DNA of 64,000 nt from Candidatus Heimdallarchaeota archaeon (GCA_020353515.1 CP070695.1:1419216-1483215); one strand, 5' to 3'. Numbered from the stretch's first letter, positions 1 through 9,575 are shown. Program-made: numbers and translations. Notes: generated by a model from the sequence alone, not told the origin.

Positions 1-1381
1 TAAGAGCAATTTCTGGTGATGGTTGAAAACGTGTTGGCTCACTCAATAATTTCTCTAGCTCAATAGGAGAAATCCGTATAATATTTGCTAAATATTCAAT
101 CGATCTGAATTTTGAGGAAATCATACGCTTAACTTCTTGACTCCACCATTCCTCAGTCCAAGCAGACAATTCAATAGTTTCTGTAGCTGGAATATCATCT
201 GGAGAAAGTAAAATGTCTCCCATTTCCCAGATCTGAGTTACATCACTTTCTACTTCAATGATTCTGGTTAAGGATTCAATCCTCTCACTAGAACCATCTT
301 TAAATTCAACTAGAGGACCTGTTAGGGTTGAAACTGGGAAAACTGTAAGGGGTCGTTCCATGAAATCAATTTTAATGCTCGTGCCTGGAGACATCATTTC
401 TGAAAGATACATTGTCACTGGATGAACTCCCGCGGCACCTTGGCCCGTGTTACGTGAATAGCCATATCTTAATCTAAATCCTCCAGGTTTTCCTGATCTT
501 GAGAGTAAAGGCTGTGTCCCACGAACCTCGTTTCTTCCAAATTCATGTTTTTTCCTTCTTATCCCTTCAAAAGGGGGTACAAGCCATTCCCACTCAGGAA
601 TACCTGAAGCTAGACGAAGATGAGCGATTGAGTTGATATTATCAATTATTTTATCAAAAGCAACACACATACCCATTCGCAATCTATTTGTCATATTTGG
701 TAAATTTCGATATTTCTTAACTTCAATTCGTTCATACGCTTCCCCAGAAATCTCAACACCGATATTTTGTACTAAAAAGTTGATTAAGTCTTTTCGTAAA
801 TCCCAAGAACGATCATTCATTTTAAAGTAAATTTCTATTTCTTCAACATATCTATTTATCAGTTCTGGGGACGGATTATACCGATTAAGATGTAAAACAT
901 GTCGTATATAATCAGCAATTAGAACTACTAGTCCAACAGTCTCTCCAGTTACATAACGTACTGTATTGGAAAAATATATGGTTAAGTGGTTTGATTTAGA
1001 ACCAATTGAAATCTTTGGAATGCTTTCATGAGGAACTGAGATCAATCCTTGACTTAAAATCACTAAAGAGCTGTGTAGCGCCATTAGTATAAGATTCTCA
1101 CGAGTATCTTTTACAAATCGTCCATTAACAATCTGTTTGGCAATATCTGCAGCTAAAAGAAGAGGACTTTCATGCCAAGAGAGATTTGAAGGGAGATATT
1201 CTTCTAATTTCGGAATATTTAGAATTGCTCCTATCTTCGCTTTTGAAGTAAAAGTAAGTTTGGATTCTATTTTGGATTGAGGGTCGAGCTTTCGGGCTCT
1301 TGCTTGTGTTGCTAATTGAACTTGAGTTTTAAGGACGTTTTTTATATTTTGAAGATATTCTAGAAACTCTTTTTCTATCAT
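1..1381 (-). CDS. polC: DNA polymerase D large subunit DP2, N-terminal part (cut by window edge)
   Basis: Translating the minus strand from the ATG at 1381 gives an uninterrupted frame of about 460 residues that leaves the window at base 1. Around residues 280-320 it carries the block GKPGGFRLRYGYSRNTG followed by AGVHPVTM, which I recognise as the signature of the large catalytic subunit of archaeal family-D replicative polymerase. The C-terminal catalytic and zinc-binding parts lie outside the window. A strong Shine-Dalgarno (GAGAGG) sits just before the ATG, and the gene starts 6 bases after the last pilin-like gene, so it could be read from the pilus operon. The symbol is the common archaeal one (also polD2); it is unrelated to bacterial polC. 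Confidence 0.9.
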   Translation of the reverse strand, partial: MIEKEFLEYLQNIKNVLKTQVQLATQARARKLDPQSKIESKLTFTSKAKIGAILNIPKLEEYLPSNLSWHESPLLLAADIAKQIVNGRFVKDTRENLILMALHSSLVILSQGLISVPHESIPKISIGSKSNHLTIYFSNTVRYVTGETVGLVVLIADYIRHVLHLNRYNPSPELINRYVEEIEIYFKMNDRSWDLRKDLINFLVQNIGVEISGEAYERIEVKKYRNLPNMTNRLRMGMCVAFDKIIDNINSIAHLRLASGIPEWEWLVPPFEGIRRKKHEFGRNEVRGTQPLLSRSGKPGGFRLRYGYSRNTGQGAAGVHPVTMYLSEMMSPGTSIKIDFMERPLTVFPVSTLTGPLVEFKDGSSERIESLTRIIEVESDVTQIWEMGDILLSPDDIPATETIELSAWTEEWWSQEVKRMISSKFRSIEYLANIIRISPIELEKLLSEPTRFQPSPEIAL

Positions 1382-1387
1382 TTCCTC

Positions 1388-2110
1388 TCACGATAAAATA
1401 TGAACACCATTCATCAAGGTTACATTAAGTATGCCCAGATTATCTAGGTTGTTTTCCCCCTCAAAGTAATATATGCCAGTATAGTCTGAACTGGAAGAGG
1501 GAATAAGATAGTGAGTAGTATTAAAGATATAGATTGAAGAAGCATCTACGTTTTCGAGCTGTTTTCCTCTTGATTGTTGAATGATAACTTTATTACCCTG
1601 AATTTCAACACGTCCAATAAAAACAATAGAAAAGGCTTCATCAATGGTGAACGTAGACGAGACAGCACTCATCCTCAAATGCAGTTCTGCTTGAATCTGA
1701 CTAGAATAAACAGTTCCGAAGCTGTCTGATACATTCCCATAAGGAGCTAATTGTGCGCTAAGATTGAAGTTGTGATTAGATAATTGGAATTCTGAAGTAA
1801 CCCCTCTCGCAGAGTAGAGTGTTTCGATTCCATTTAAAAAATCATTTATTCTAGTGATGGCTGTACTGGGAGTCAATGTTGTACCATTCTCAGAGTATTC
1901 AGTTAAAATTAGTTCCAAGTAATTCTGAATTTCACGTTTTGAGTCCAAGTATGGTTCTCGTAAGGTTTCCCGATCAAATTCGATTCTTTCGGCTCCAAGA
2001 TTCATCAAAGCAGAGGTCATCATTACAACATAAACAGCTATTAACATCGTTGCTAAGATGAACATCTGACCTCTATGTTTTTTCGAGTATTTGAATCCTG
2101 GAATTCCCAT
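1388..2110 (-). CDS. type IV prepilin-like protein 1 (RGQ signal)
   Basis: A 240-residue protein with a short basic N-terminus ending in KKHRG, then Q15 and a 20-residue hydrophobic helix (MFILATMLIAVYVV). This is the archaeal class III (prepilin) signal pattern, with predicted peptidase cleavage after G14. The rest is a Ser/Thr/Asn-rich soluble domain expected outside the membrane, with no recognised fold. It abuts the next pilin-like gene (stop and start adjacent at 2110/2111) at the end of the filament operon. Probably a minor pilin or tip protein; the exact role is inference. Confidence 0.7.
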   Translation of the reverse strand: MGIPGFKYSKKHRGQMFILATMLIAVYVVMMTSALMNLGAERIEFDRETLREPYLDSKREIQNYLELILTEYSENGTTLTPSTAITRINDFLNGIETLYSARGVTSEFQLSNHNFNLSAQLAPYGNVSDSFGTVYSSQIQAELHLRMSAVSSTFTIDEAFSIVFIGRVEIQGNKVIIQQSRGKQLENVDASSIYIFNTTHYLIPSSSSDYTGIYYFEGENNLDNLGILNVTLMNGVHILS

Positions 2111-2626
2111 CTAGAATTTCTCCCATAAATATAGTTGTACCAGATATTGCGTAGTATATTGCCCAAACGTGGCTGAAGTAAACGAACCTAAATGGTAATT
2201 CGCCACAACTCCTTTTCCTCCTTGTTGGAGTGCAACAAGGGCTGTTGAAGACCCAATAACGCTAAAAAAATCTTCATTAATTGTACCATTAACTATTTCA
2301 TGAGCAATTAGGGCATAGTCAATATTTTTAGACACTATAGTAGTAATATATTCATTCAGTAGATTTTTGTAACTTAAAAATTCCTGTTCATATCTAGTGT
2401 CTCCATAAAGATATATAACAGGTCTTAATAATCCTGCTTCATCTGAAGCTGCAAGAATATCTGTTGCTGTTTGATCCAAACCAGTAAGATTTGAATAAGA
2501 CGATAAGGTCTGATTTGTTGCCCCTATCAATAGAAGAGCAAGAACAAGCATTAATGCTACTGAAACAAGTGTTTCTGCAATCTGTAGTTGTCCTCTATGT
2601 TTATTCATTTGTTCTATTTGCTCCAT
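2111..2626 (-). CDS. type IV prepilin-like protein 2 (RGQ signal)
   Basis: A 171-residue protein starting with a 12-residue basic leader ending NKHRG, followed by Q13 and a hydrophobic helix with an early Glu (LQIAETLVSVALMLVLALL). Cleavage is expected after G12, as for archaeal class III signal peptides. The remaining 130 residues are unrecognised. Its start overlaps the end of the upstream pilin-like gene by 13 bases, implying translational coupling. Short length and Glu near the mature N-terminus make it the best candidate of the three RGQ proteins for a structural subunit, but that is inference. Confidence 0.7.
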   Translation of the reverse strand: MEQIEQMNKHRGQLQIAETLVSVALMLVLALLLIGATNQTLSSYSNLTGLDQTATDILAASDEAGLLRPVIYLYGDTRYEQEFLSYKNLLNEYITTIVSKNIDYALIAHEIVNGTINEDFFSVIGSSTALVALQQGGKGVVANYHLGSFTSATFGQYTTQYLVQLYLWEKF

Positions 2627-3774
2627 AAGGTTAATTGACAGCTCATTAACGTACCTCTGACAATAATGGGATAGAATTTTGATAACATTGATTTTGTTCT
2701 GGTACCAGGAATTTCTTCTCCAAATACCTGGTTAAATATCCCACCAGTCGAAACACGATCAAGAATCACAGGATATGATCCTATTTTTACTTGATACTGG
2801 TTATCAGTTATAGCAATACTGAGAAAGGCAACCAAACCTTCATTCGGAATTGAAACTGTCTCATTGCCATACGAGGCTGTTTCTAAATTTATAGTTTTTT
2901 TCGAGTAGCCCGATGTGGTATTTTGATATATGATAGAGAGAAAATGCGAATCAGGACTTATTGGTAAATTATCTGATGCTAAAAAACTAGTAGAATTGAT
3001 ACCTCCTCCCCAAATAGTTGTACTTGAAGATGGACCAATGAAAACTACTTCAGAAGTTGGATCATTGAAACTCCAGTTCATACACCAAAGAGGACCTTTT
3101 TCTACAATGATAAATACTATATGTTCTCCCCCTGGGACATTTTCAGTGGGATTTGATAGCTGGAGAGAAGTTTCTCCGTTGGAATTAGTTAATGTTGCTC
3201 CTTCAGGAATCACATTGCCATTAGTCAGATCAATGGTAAAGAAATTAACTAAAGCATCTGCAATAGATATATTATAAAGATTTTTTACATTTACTTGAGC
3301 GAAATTTGTAGAAGAAGCATTTACTTCTGCATTTAATAAAGGATAGAATCCTAATCGGAAATTAAAATCCCTATCTAAACCGATTGTCTCCTTAAGAGTG
3401 TCATAATCAAACATTGTGTATCCTGATACACCAGATGAATCCTTAAACGTTAATCGCGCTATTTTTGCACTATCTAAAACAAGATATGACTGTGCATTAC
3501 TATCCGCTAGGCCAAAAGATGCTGGAAGTGATTGATGATAGCCCCAATCAAGATCTCCATCCTCAAAAAGTAATTGACGACCTAAGATATCTAACTCCTC
3601 ATAGGTTATGATTTCCCTTGAACTGGTATTTATACCTGTTTGTACATTAATAACAAGTAAAATTAACTGCGATAACATAAGTAAGAAGAGAAAAAGACTC
3701 ACAACAAAGTCGACAGCTCTAATCTGTCCACGGCGTCGTTTTTTAAGTCTTGGAAAGTTCATCTTGTTACCCAT
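2614..3774 (-). CDS. type IV prepilin-like protein 3, large (RGQ signal)
   Basis: A 386-residue protein with a very basic leader (KKRRRG, positions 11-16), Q17 and a hydrophobic helix to about residue 42. The large C-terminal part is rich in beta-prone, Ser/Thr/Asn-containing sequence with several N-x-S/T sites, typical of an extracellular adhesive or tip domain. I recognise no family beyond the signal. It overlaps the following pilin-like gene by 13 bases and lies 30 bases after a coiled-coil gene. A large minor pilin or adhesin of the same filament is the likely role. Confidence 0.65.
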   Translation of the reverse strand: MGNKMNFPRLKKRRRGQIRAVDFVVSLFLFLLMLSQLILLVINVQTGINTSSREIITYEELDILGRQLLFEDGDLDWGYHQSLPASFGLADSNAQSYLVLDSAKIARLTFKDSSGVSGYTMFDYDTLKETIGLDRDFNFRLGFYPLLNAEVNASSTNFAQVNVKNLYNISIADALVNFFTIDLTNGNVIPEGATLTNSNGETSLQLSNPTENVPGGEHIVFIIVEKGPLWCMNWSFNDPTSEVVFIGPSSSTTIWGGGINSTSFLASDNLPISPDSHFLSIIYQNTTSGYSKKTINLETASYGNETVSIPNEGLVAFLSIAITDNQYQVKIGSYPVILDRVSTGGIFNQVFGEEIPGTRTKSMLSKFYPIIVRGTLMSCQLTLWSK

Positions 3775-3804
3775 TTATCGATGTAAATAATCCATTTAAA
3801 CTCG

Positions 3805-4260
3805 CTAAGATATGACATCCTCGGTAGAAGAACCAACATTCGCGACCTCAAGTTGAATAACTATCTCTTGGATACGATCTTTTAATTCTAACATTGTTGT
3901 TTCCAATTCTGTCAATTGTAATCCCTTCTCTAAGAGAGAGGTGGCTTGTGAAATTAGTTCATCAGCTTTCTGGGTTTTATCTGTCTTCATTGTTGAGGTT
4001 AGCTCTGTTAAATTATTCATTTTTTTCATAATTTCGGAGATATTGTTTTCAATTTCAGAGATTCTTTTTTCCAGAGGGGCTAGATCAACTTCAACAGGAC
4101 CAGCTTGAGGAGCAGATACAGATTTTAAGGCTGGAGATTTGGGTGTTGCTCCACCTGTTCCCATCCCCTGAACCATCAAAAACTCCATATTGGTTAGTTT
4201 ATCTTCTAGAGCTGAAACTTTATCTAGTAATTCTGTGAGCATTTTTTCTTCTTTTCCCAT
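3805..4260 (-). CDS. coiled-coil protein of pilus operon, unknown function
   Basis: A 151-residue acidic, soluble protein without signal or membrane segment. Residues 5-30 and about 60-145 have heptad-like Leu/Ile spacing with many Glu and Lys, predicting two coiled coils joined by a Gly/Ala/Pro/Ser linker. It sits between the platform genes and the pilin-like genes. Archaellum operons place cytoplasmic coiled-coil proteins of the FlaC/D/E type beside the ATPase and platform, so a cytoplasmic assembly or switch factor is conceivable, but there is no sequence match I can claim. Confidence 0.6.
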   Translation of the reverse strand: MGKEEKMLTELLDKVSALEDKLTNMEFLMVQGMGTGGATPKSPALKSVSAPQAGPVEVDLAPLEKRISEIENNISEIMKKMNNLTELTSTMKTDKTQKADELISQATSLLEKGLQLTELETTMLELKDRIQEIVIQLEVANVGSSTEDVIS

Positions 4261-4283
4261 GAAAATCGACCTCGAATTACATA

Positions 4284-5282
4284 TTATACCAGACCAAATA
4301 GTGAGAAAATCTGTGAGATAATATCTGCTATTAGGATCTTAAAGATCACGTAGCAAATTATTAAAAGAATACAGGAATATTTTAGTCCAAGATTTGCATT
4401 TCCTTGCCCCATCTTACCTGCTATGAGACCTGCAAATATTGCTTCAACAACCATTAAATGGAAGAAGATTAATTGCATTCCTGCAACATTAAATGGCAAT
4501 GCTGCTGTTAATGGTTGTTCTTCTGATACTGCTTCTACCATGTTAAGAGCTAAGGTTTGGAAGAAGGAAATGAGTAAAATGATCATCACTAACGAGAAGA
4601 CGATATATGAAACAAAAATTATCCAAGTGAATGGTTTCATCGACCCAAGACGTTCCCTTTTTAATCCAAGAACTTCTGATACGTGTCTATGAGCAGAATC
4701 GAATACATCCTCAATGGCTCCTCCTGAACGTTCAGCCTCTAAGATTAATAGTGATGTTCTTCTCATCAGGGGAGTATCTGTAATTTCCGTTAAACTTCGA
4801 AGTGTTTTACTAAAAGGGATTCCCCAACTGATCTTGGCTGCCATTTTTTTCAATTCAGGAGTAAGAGCTCCGTAATTGTGCTTACTTGCTGACATGATTG
4901 CCCTTGGCAATGGAAGACCAGTCTTTTGAGCGTCAGAAACCTCACGTAACAAGGATGGGATATTTTCATCAATGTTGTCACGCCATTTTTGGTCGGAATG
5001 ATATGCCCAAGCTGGAATAACAATTAAGACAAGAATAGCTACAACAGTTATGTCAATAACATCAAAGAAATTGACAATTGGATCTCTGATAACCTCACTT
5101 ACTTTGTCAAGATAACTGTTATCCATTGGATCTCCCTCTTCTTTTATGGGAGGTTCTACTGGAAAAATGTGATTTAAAACTGGGATATAAAAGTAGAAAA
5201 AGGCTGTTCCAGATGCTATTATGAAGAAAAGTATCGATATAATCCAGATCCACCGTTCACGTTTTTTTGTTAATTTTCCCAT
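4284..5282 (-). CDS. TadC/FlaJ-type pilus assembly platform protein (second copy)
   Basis: A 332-residue integral membrane protein. It has an N-terminal membrane helix (13-35), a second near 78-95, a cytoplasmic T2SF-type helical domain around 105-215 (NIPSLLREVSDAQKTGLPL and the GGAIEDVF region), then three C-terminal membrane helices. This is the layout of the inner-membrane platform of type II secretion/type IV filament systems. The upstream gene is a second, divergent platform protein; such pairs are typical of Tad/Epd-type systems, whereas archaella use one longer FlaJ. The 20-base gap suggests coupled translation. Confidence 0.8.
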   Translation of the reverse strand: MGKLTKKRERWIWIISILFFIIASGTAFFYFYIPVLNHIFPVEPPIKEEGDPMDNSYLDKVSEVIRDPIVNFFDVIDITVVAILVLIVIPAWAYHSDQKWRDNIDENIPSLLREVSDAQKTGLPLPRAIMSASKHNYGALTPELKKMAAKISWGIPFSKTLRSLTEITDTPLMRRTSLLILEAERSGGAIEDVFDSAHRHVSEVLGLKRERLGSMKPFTWIIFVSYIVFSLVMIILLISFFQTLALNMVEAVSEEQPLTAALPFNVAGMQLIFFHLMVVEAIFAGLIAGKMGQGNANLGLKYSCILLIICYVIFKILIADIISQIFSLFGLV

Positions 5283-5303
5283 TGCTTGTAACCTCTTTTT
5301 CTA

Positions 5304-6212
5304 CTAAACCTCTCGTGAAATCGTAGAGATCAACAAAATCATTACAACTAGCAAAATAGGCATTATTAAGTAAGTTAATAGCAACATTATGACAGTTAAA
5401 ATTTCTATCTCTGGTGAAATAACAGCAAGAATTGCGATAATAACAACAAAAAACAAAGGAGCAACCACTCCTAAAATCATAAATATTTCCGCTAATATTC
5501 CTAACTGCTCAATGAACTCCTTAGTTTCCTCTTCCTTCATTTTCATTAAAGCTTTTGCTTCAGCAGAGAGATAAAAGGTTAAATCTCCTCCACTTGTGAC
5601 CGTTGCTGACATTCCATCTAAAAATTTAGAAAATCGTTCGGAAGGGGATCTTTCACTTGCAGTACGTAACGCCTTTAGAATGTCATATCCAAAGATTTCG
5701 ATATCCCTTGTAATTCGCTTACTCTCTTTAGAGATTTCTGGAGCAACTGAGGCTTCTCCTGCGAGTGAATAAAACAATCTGTTTGGAGGGACTCCTGAAC
5801 TCGACATAGCGGAAAGATATGAAGCAGTAGAAGGTAATCCTGACTCTATCAATATTTTACGATCAGCGGCCTTCATCTGTGGCCAATAGAGGAATGGTAG
5901 ATATGCAACAATGCTTATTATTACCCCAATGACTATTCCAAGTAAGATGGACGGAAAAAGCTGATTTTGAATATTTGCAGCTTGAAGCAATAGTATACTG
6001 GTTGTTATAATGATAAAAGACAAAATTCCCACAAGAATCGAACTAAAAATGGCACTTCCTAGATAAGCACGAACAGAAATATCCATACCTGCTTTTTTTA
6101 GACTTGTATTTAGTCTTTCAAAGCGTCCTTTTTCAATCCAGGGTTCAAGAAATCTGCCAAATCTGAGATAACCGACTCTTCTAATGACCTTACTCACAAG
6201 TAAACACTCCAA
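5304..6212 (-). CDS. TadB/TadC-type pilus assembly platform protein (first copy)
   Basis: A 302-residue membrane protein of the T2SF family. Two long hydrophobic helices (about 52-80 and 85-110) precede a cytoplasmic helical domain with GLPSTASYLSAMSSSGVPP at about 124-142, a typical T2SF segment, followed by two C-terminal helices. It follows the ATPase gene by 6 bases. In known systems the ATPase drives rotation or insertion through this platform so that pilins are extracted from the membrane. Possible alternative starts at the N-terminus do not change the assignment. Confidence 0.82.
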   Translation of the reverse strand: MECLLVSKVIRRVGYLRFGRFLEPWIEKGRFERLNTSLKKAGMDISVRAYLGSAIFSSILVGILSFIIITTSILLLQAANIQNQLFPSILLGIVIGVIISIVAYLPFLYWPQMKAADRKILIESGLPSTASYLSAMSSSGVPPNRLFYSLAGEASVAPEISKESKRITRDIEIFGYDILKALRTASERSPSERFSKFLDGMSATVTSGGDLTFYLSAEAKALMKMKEEETKEFIEQLGILAEIFMILGVVAPLFFVVIIAILAVISPEIEILTVIMLLLTYLIMPILLVVMILLISTISREV

Positions 6213-6218
6213 ATGATC

Positions 6219-7727
6219 TTAAATTGCTTTTAACTCTCTTTTTGCACGATCAACTGTTTCAAGAGCACTCTGGTAATAACTGTTAATTACTTCAGACACC
6301 TGAGAAAAATGGGCTAACTTCTTTTTAACCATCCACCTTAAGATGGTTTTTCTGCGCTCAAGTTCATCGAAAACTTGGGCCTCAGTCAAACCTTGAGCTT
6401 CTTGAATACCTTCTAAGGCGTAGGATCGGCCATAGTTGATAAATGCATCCTCACGAGCATTCCATCCAAAAACTTTGTTCGTTATCAATTCTGTCGTTAC
6501 AGGATCTATTCCTACGATTTCAGTGCATTCGATCACTCGTCGTACTTGTTTGTCACCACGACGGACCTTTCGAAGGACGAGAAGGATATTTAAGGTTTGA
6601 ATTAAAGTTCTTGGAATATTCATTGGTTCATTCTCTAGACGTCTAATAGTTCCAGTTACGCTATCACCGTGAATTGTCCCCATTCCAGTGTGACCAGTAG
6701 CCATTGCTTGAAAGAGATTATACGCTTCTGCTCCTCGTACTTCTCCAACAAAAAGGTAATCTGGTCTTTGGCGAAGTGCTGCACGTAGAAGGTCATACAT
6801 TGAGACTTCTCCTCGACGAGTTCCATCAGCTTCACGCCCTCCATAACCTTCTCGTGCCACAGCAGGAATCCAGTTTTCATGGGGAATATGAAGTTCTGCT
6901 GTGTCTTCAATCGAAACGATTTTCATTCCAGGTCTGATATACATAGCGAGACTATTGAGGAGCGATGTTTTTCCTGCTGCTGTACCTCCTGCAATAACAA
7001 TGGAATTTCTATTTTCTAAGATATACCATAAGAACGCAGCCAAATCCTCATCAATGGTGTTAAAAATTACCATATCTGTTATTGTTAATGGATCAGATCG
7101 AAATTTTCTGATAGTAAAAGTACTCCCTCGCTGGGTTACCTCACGACCATAGGTAAGCTGAAGTCGGCTGCCATCTGGTAATGCAGCATCTAGTAAAGGT
7201 CTCGCTACACTGATATGGCGTCCAGCTCGTTGAGCTAATTTGATGATAAATGCATCCAAGTTGTCCTCCTCCTCAAATTTAACATTTGTTTGGATACTTT
7301 CAAATTTCCGGTGCCAAATATAAACAGGAATTCCTACTCCATCACAAGATATATCTTCGACATTGTGGTCCTTTAGCATTGCATCAATCGGACCGAATCC
7401 GACGAAATCACGAGTAATATGATAATTAATCTTATCGAAGGTTTTCTCATCTAATTTTAGTCCATAATCTTTAGCAATTCTAATTACCTTAGATCTAAGG
7501 TAATCACGTGCAACCTCAGGATTTTTAAGGACATTGAAATCTACATCCAATTCTTCTTCGAGAATATTTTTAATCATATCTAAGATTTCTTTCTCTTTAG
7601 TGCTTAAAGGAACTTCAACAACAGTATATTTAGTCTGTTTGGTTTCAGGGTCGGTTGCAACCAACGCATAACTGAAGGGGGGGATTAATGGATATGTCTC
7701 TCGAATTAGACTACTTGATTCTGCCAT
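6219..7727 (-). CDS. type II/IV secretion system ATPase (FlaI/TadA/CpaF family)
   Basis: A 502-residue cytoplasmic ATPase that powers filament assembly. The N-terminal domain contains the conserved DFVGFGPIDAML and EDISCDGVGIPVYIWHR segments. Walker A is GGTAAGKTS at about 245-253, an Asp box follows (SIEDTAEL), Walker B lies near PDYLFVGEVRG, and a His box is HTGMGTIHGDS. These are the hallmarks of the GspE superfamily, archaeal/CpaF branch. It is the first of the cytoplasmic-machine genes and is 6 bases from the platform gene. The 143-base gap before it separates it from two pilin-like genes upstream. Confidence 0.93.
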   Translation of the reverse strand: MAESSSLIRETYPLIPPFSYALVATDPETKQTKYTVVEVPLSTKEKEILDMIKNILEEELDVDFNVLKNPEVARDYLRSKVIRIAKDYGLKLDEKTFDKINYHITRDFVGFGPIDAMLKDHNVEDISCDGVGIPVYIWHRKFESIQTNVKFEEEDNLDAFIIKLAQRAGRHISVARPLLDAALPDGSRLQLTYGREVTQRGSTFTIRKFRSDPLTITDMVIFNTIDEDLAAFLWYILENRNSIVIAGGTAAGKTSLLNSLAMYIRPGMKIVSIEDTAELHIPHENWIPAVAREGYGGREADGTRRGEVSMYDLLRAALRQRPDYLFVGEVRGAEAYNLFQAMATGHTGMGTIHGDSVTGTIRRLENEPMNIPRTLIQTLNILLVLRKVRRGDKQVRRVIECTEIVGIDPVTTELITNKVFGWNAREDAFINYGRSYALEGIQEAQGLTEAQVFDELERRKTILRWMVKKKLAHFSQVSEVINSYYQSALETVDRAKRELKAI

Positions 7728-7870
7728 TTATTTGTAGCTCCTACTTTTTTTCTCTTCTAGATCCAAGAGTGATGTTTTTTTTTAGATTATTTTTTCCTAG
7801 GTAAATATTTCCTACTGATAATATTTTTTTGATTTGGATAAAGGTAATCATAACTTTTAGTTTAATCTAC

Positions 7871-8323
7871 TCAAGAAATGGTTATTACGATATTATTTCC
7901 GTTTTTTTCTATATGTAAGGCCAATAGAGTATTTACACTTTCAAATATTGAATCTGATGTTTCAATAATGTATTTTGGGGCCACTGTAAAGATTTTTATC
8001 TGATCAACGTCTCCATTCGAGGAAAAACCGTGTAAAATGATCTGATTGTCAGAGGAGTTATAGATCTCAATAGAATACGGAGACATTTCCCCTATGACAG
8101 CTGGTAGTTCTAGTTGTTGTTCGATCAACTGACTACCGTCTGTTGAAAGAAGTAGTGATTGCTGAATTTGTTTTTGAATTAAATCAAGAATTCGTGTCAT
8201 TTCCACATCTGCAATATTCTCCCGAAATTGGTCGCTTAATGTTAAGAACATGAGATTTGTGATAATAACCATGTTCAAACCAAGAATAAAGATAACAATA
8301 AATGTGATATATTGAGATGCCAT
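7871..8323 (-). CDS. pilin-like or FlaG/FlaF-like single-pass protein
   Basis: A 150-residue protein with one N-terminal membrane helix (residues about 5-28) and no obvious basic leader, so it may be an uncleaved membrane anchor. The C-terminal 110 residues look like a small beta-rich extracytoplasmic domain. Position and shape resemble the FlaF/FlaG stator-type proteins of archaella, which anchor the motor to the S-layer, but the sequence similarity is too weak for me to call. It lies 26 bases after the archaeal-type pilin gene. Confidence 0.55.
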   Translation of the reverse strand: MASQYITFIVIFILGLNMVIITNLMFLTLSDQFRENIADVEMTRILDLIQKQIQQSLLLSTDGSQLIEQQLELPAVIGEMSPYSIEIYNSSDNQIILHGFSSNGDVDQIKIFTVAPKYIIETSDSIFESVNTLLALHIEKNGNNIVITIS

Positions 8324-8349
8324 ATATTATTCCACGATTTTTGTATTAT

Positions 8350-9291
8350 TTAAGATGTTGAGAGACCTACTTCATATACTAATGTTTGAACCACAATATT
8401 GAAGTATTGAAGATTAAGCCCTTGTATGGTTTGTGTACTCCAAATGGATGTAGTTAATGTTCCTGATGGTTGAGCATTATCCCAAACTAATTCTAAAGCT
8501 CCAATTGAGCTGTCTTCTGGTAAAGTATATGGAGTAGAATAGCTATTATAAGAATGAATTGTAATATGTTGATATTGGCTTCGAATAGCTTCAAAATCCG
8601 CCGAAAGCAGGATCAAAAAGACCTCAAAGCGTATTTCGGGATCTGGTTGGGTTGAAATAGTTAAATAAATAGATATTCGATAGTTCAATGTTACATGGTG
8701 TCTTCTATCATCGAGATGGCTTAAAGTAAGGTTAGTTAGATCGAGATAATCAGTTGAGGAAAAAGTACCTGAAACAAAAATTGGATCACGAATTTTATAG
8801 GGGTCTGGTCCTGTTAAATATTTCGTGGTTCCACGAGGAATGACAGCTCTCGGACTGTTATAGGTCCAATCTAGCACTCCGATCGTTAGAAATCCAGTGA
8901 TATCATCAGTTAAATCTTCAAATAGGTTATATACGAGGTTTTCATCTTGATCAAGCAACCTTAATCGATAAGAATATCGTGCAGGATCAAATTCAACCCG
9001 GCCAGCAGGTTTATTAAAGAGAACAGTCCGAAAACCTCCAGGAGCACCACTTTCACTTATCAAGGATTTTATTGTTGTATCCAACTCTAAGAAACTATTA
9101 CTAGTTGTTGCTATCGCTTCTTCACTCTGAGCCTGTTGTATATATGGGACAACTTGAACGAAAGTGATCATGACTCCTGTAATGATTAGACCGAATATGA
9201 TAACTGTCGCTAGAACAGGAGAAACACCACGTGTTGTCCGAAAAATTGGGTTAGTTTTTAGTTTCAGGTTAGTGATAATAGCTTTATTCAA
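8350..9291 (-). CDS. archaeal-type prepilin (RGVSPVLATVI N-terminus)
   Basis: A 313-residue protein with a 22-residue basic leader ending TTRG and then VSPVLATVIIFGLIITG, the classic archaeal pilin N-terminus in which cleavage occurs after Gly. The remaining 250 residues are a beta-rich external domain. The start codon is TTG at 9291, supported by a Shine-Dalgarno-like AAAGGGAT a few bases upstream. As first gene of the minus-strand cluster, with the only clear promoter, it likely leads the operon. No prepilin peptidase gene is present in the window. Confidence 0.72.
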   Translation of the reverse strand: MNKAIITNLKLKTNPIFRTTRGVSPVLATVIIFGLIITGVMITFVQVVPYIQQAQSEEAIATTSNSFLELDTTIKSLISESGAPGGFRTVLFNKPAGRVEFDPARYSYRLRLLDQDENLVYNLFEDLTDDITGFLTIGVLDWTYNSPRAVIPRGTTKYLTGPDPYKIRDPIFVSGTFSSTDYLDLTNLTLSHLDDRRHHVTLNYRISIYLTISTQPDPEIRFEVFLILLSADFEAIRSQYQHITIHSYNSYSTPYTLPEDSSIGALELVWDNAQPSGTLTTSIWSTQTIQGLNLQYFNIVVQTLVYEVGLSTS

Positions 9292-9326
9292 GTTCGATCC
9301 CTTTCTATCGTTTTAAATGCATAATC

Positions 9327-9334
9327 ACTATAAA
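9327..9334 (-). promoter_or_regulatory. putative TATA box of pilus operon
   Basis: On the minus strand this reads TTTATAGT. It lies about 36-43 bases upstream of the TTG start at 9291, which would put the transcription start roughly 10-15 bases before the gene and leave room for the Shine-Dalgarno at 9297-9304. This is position-based inference; a second A/T-rich box at 9311-9317 is an alternative that would give a leaderless message. Confidence 0.35.
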
Positions 9335-9575
9335 CAAGTCATTCTTCACGGATATATTATCAAAGATGTAATGATTTAAGGATTTTTGTATTCCCCAGAA
9401 AATTACTACACATTCTAAATTAACTCTTCTAAAGGGCAAAAAAATTCTTGTAAAGAATTAAGGGGAAGCCATAAAGAATTTACTCCAAAGAATAGAAAAG
9501 TCTTTCATAAAATTTCCTATTTTGTTTTATTCCTCAAAAGCAGAAAAGATTTAAGGAGTTCATAGGTTCAAAAAA

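Noticed and set aside
633..830. 65-codon frame on the plus strand
   Set aside because: It is antisense to the PolD2 frame, which is recognised by its conserved motifs.
7741..7870. T-rich stretch taken as a terminator
   Set aside because: The flanking genes are on the minus strand, where this reads as A-runs, so it is not a U-run terminator for them.
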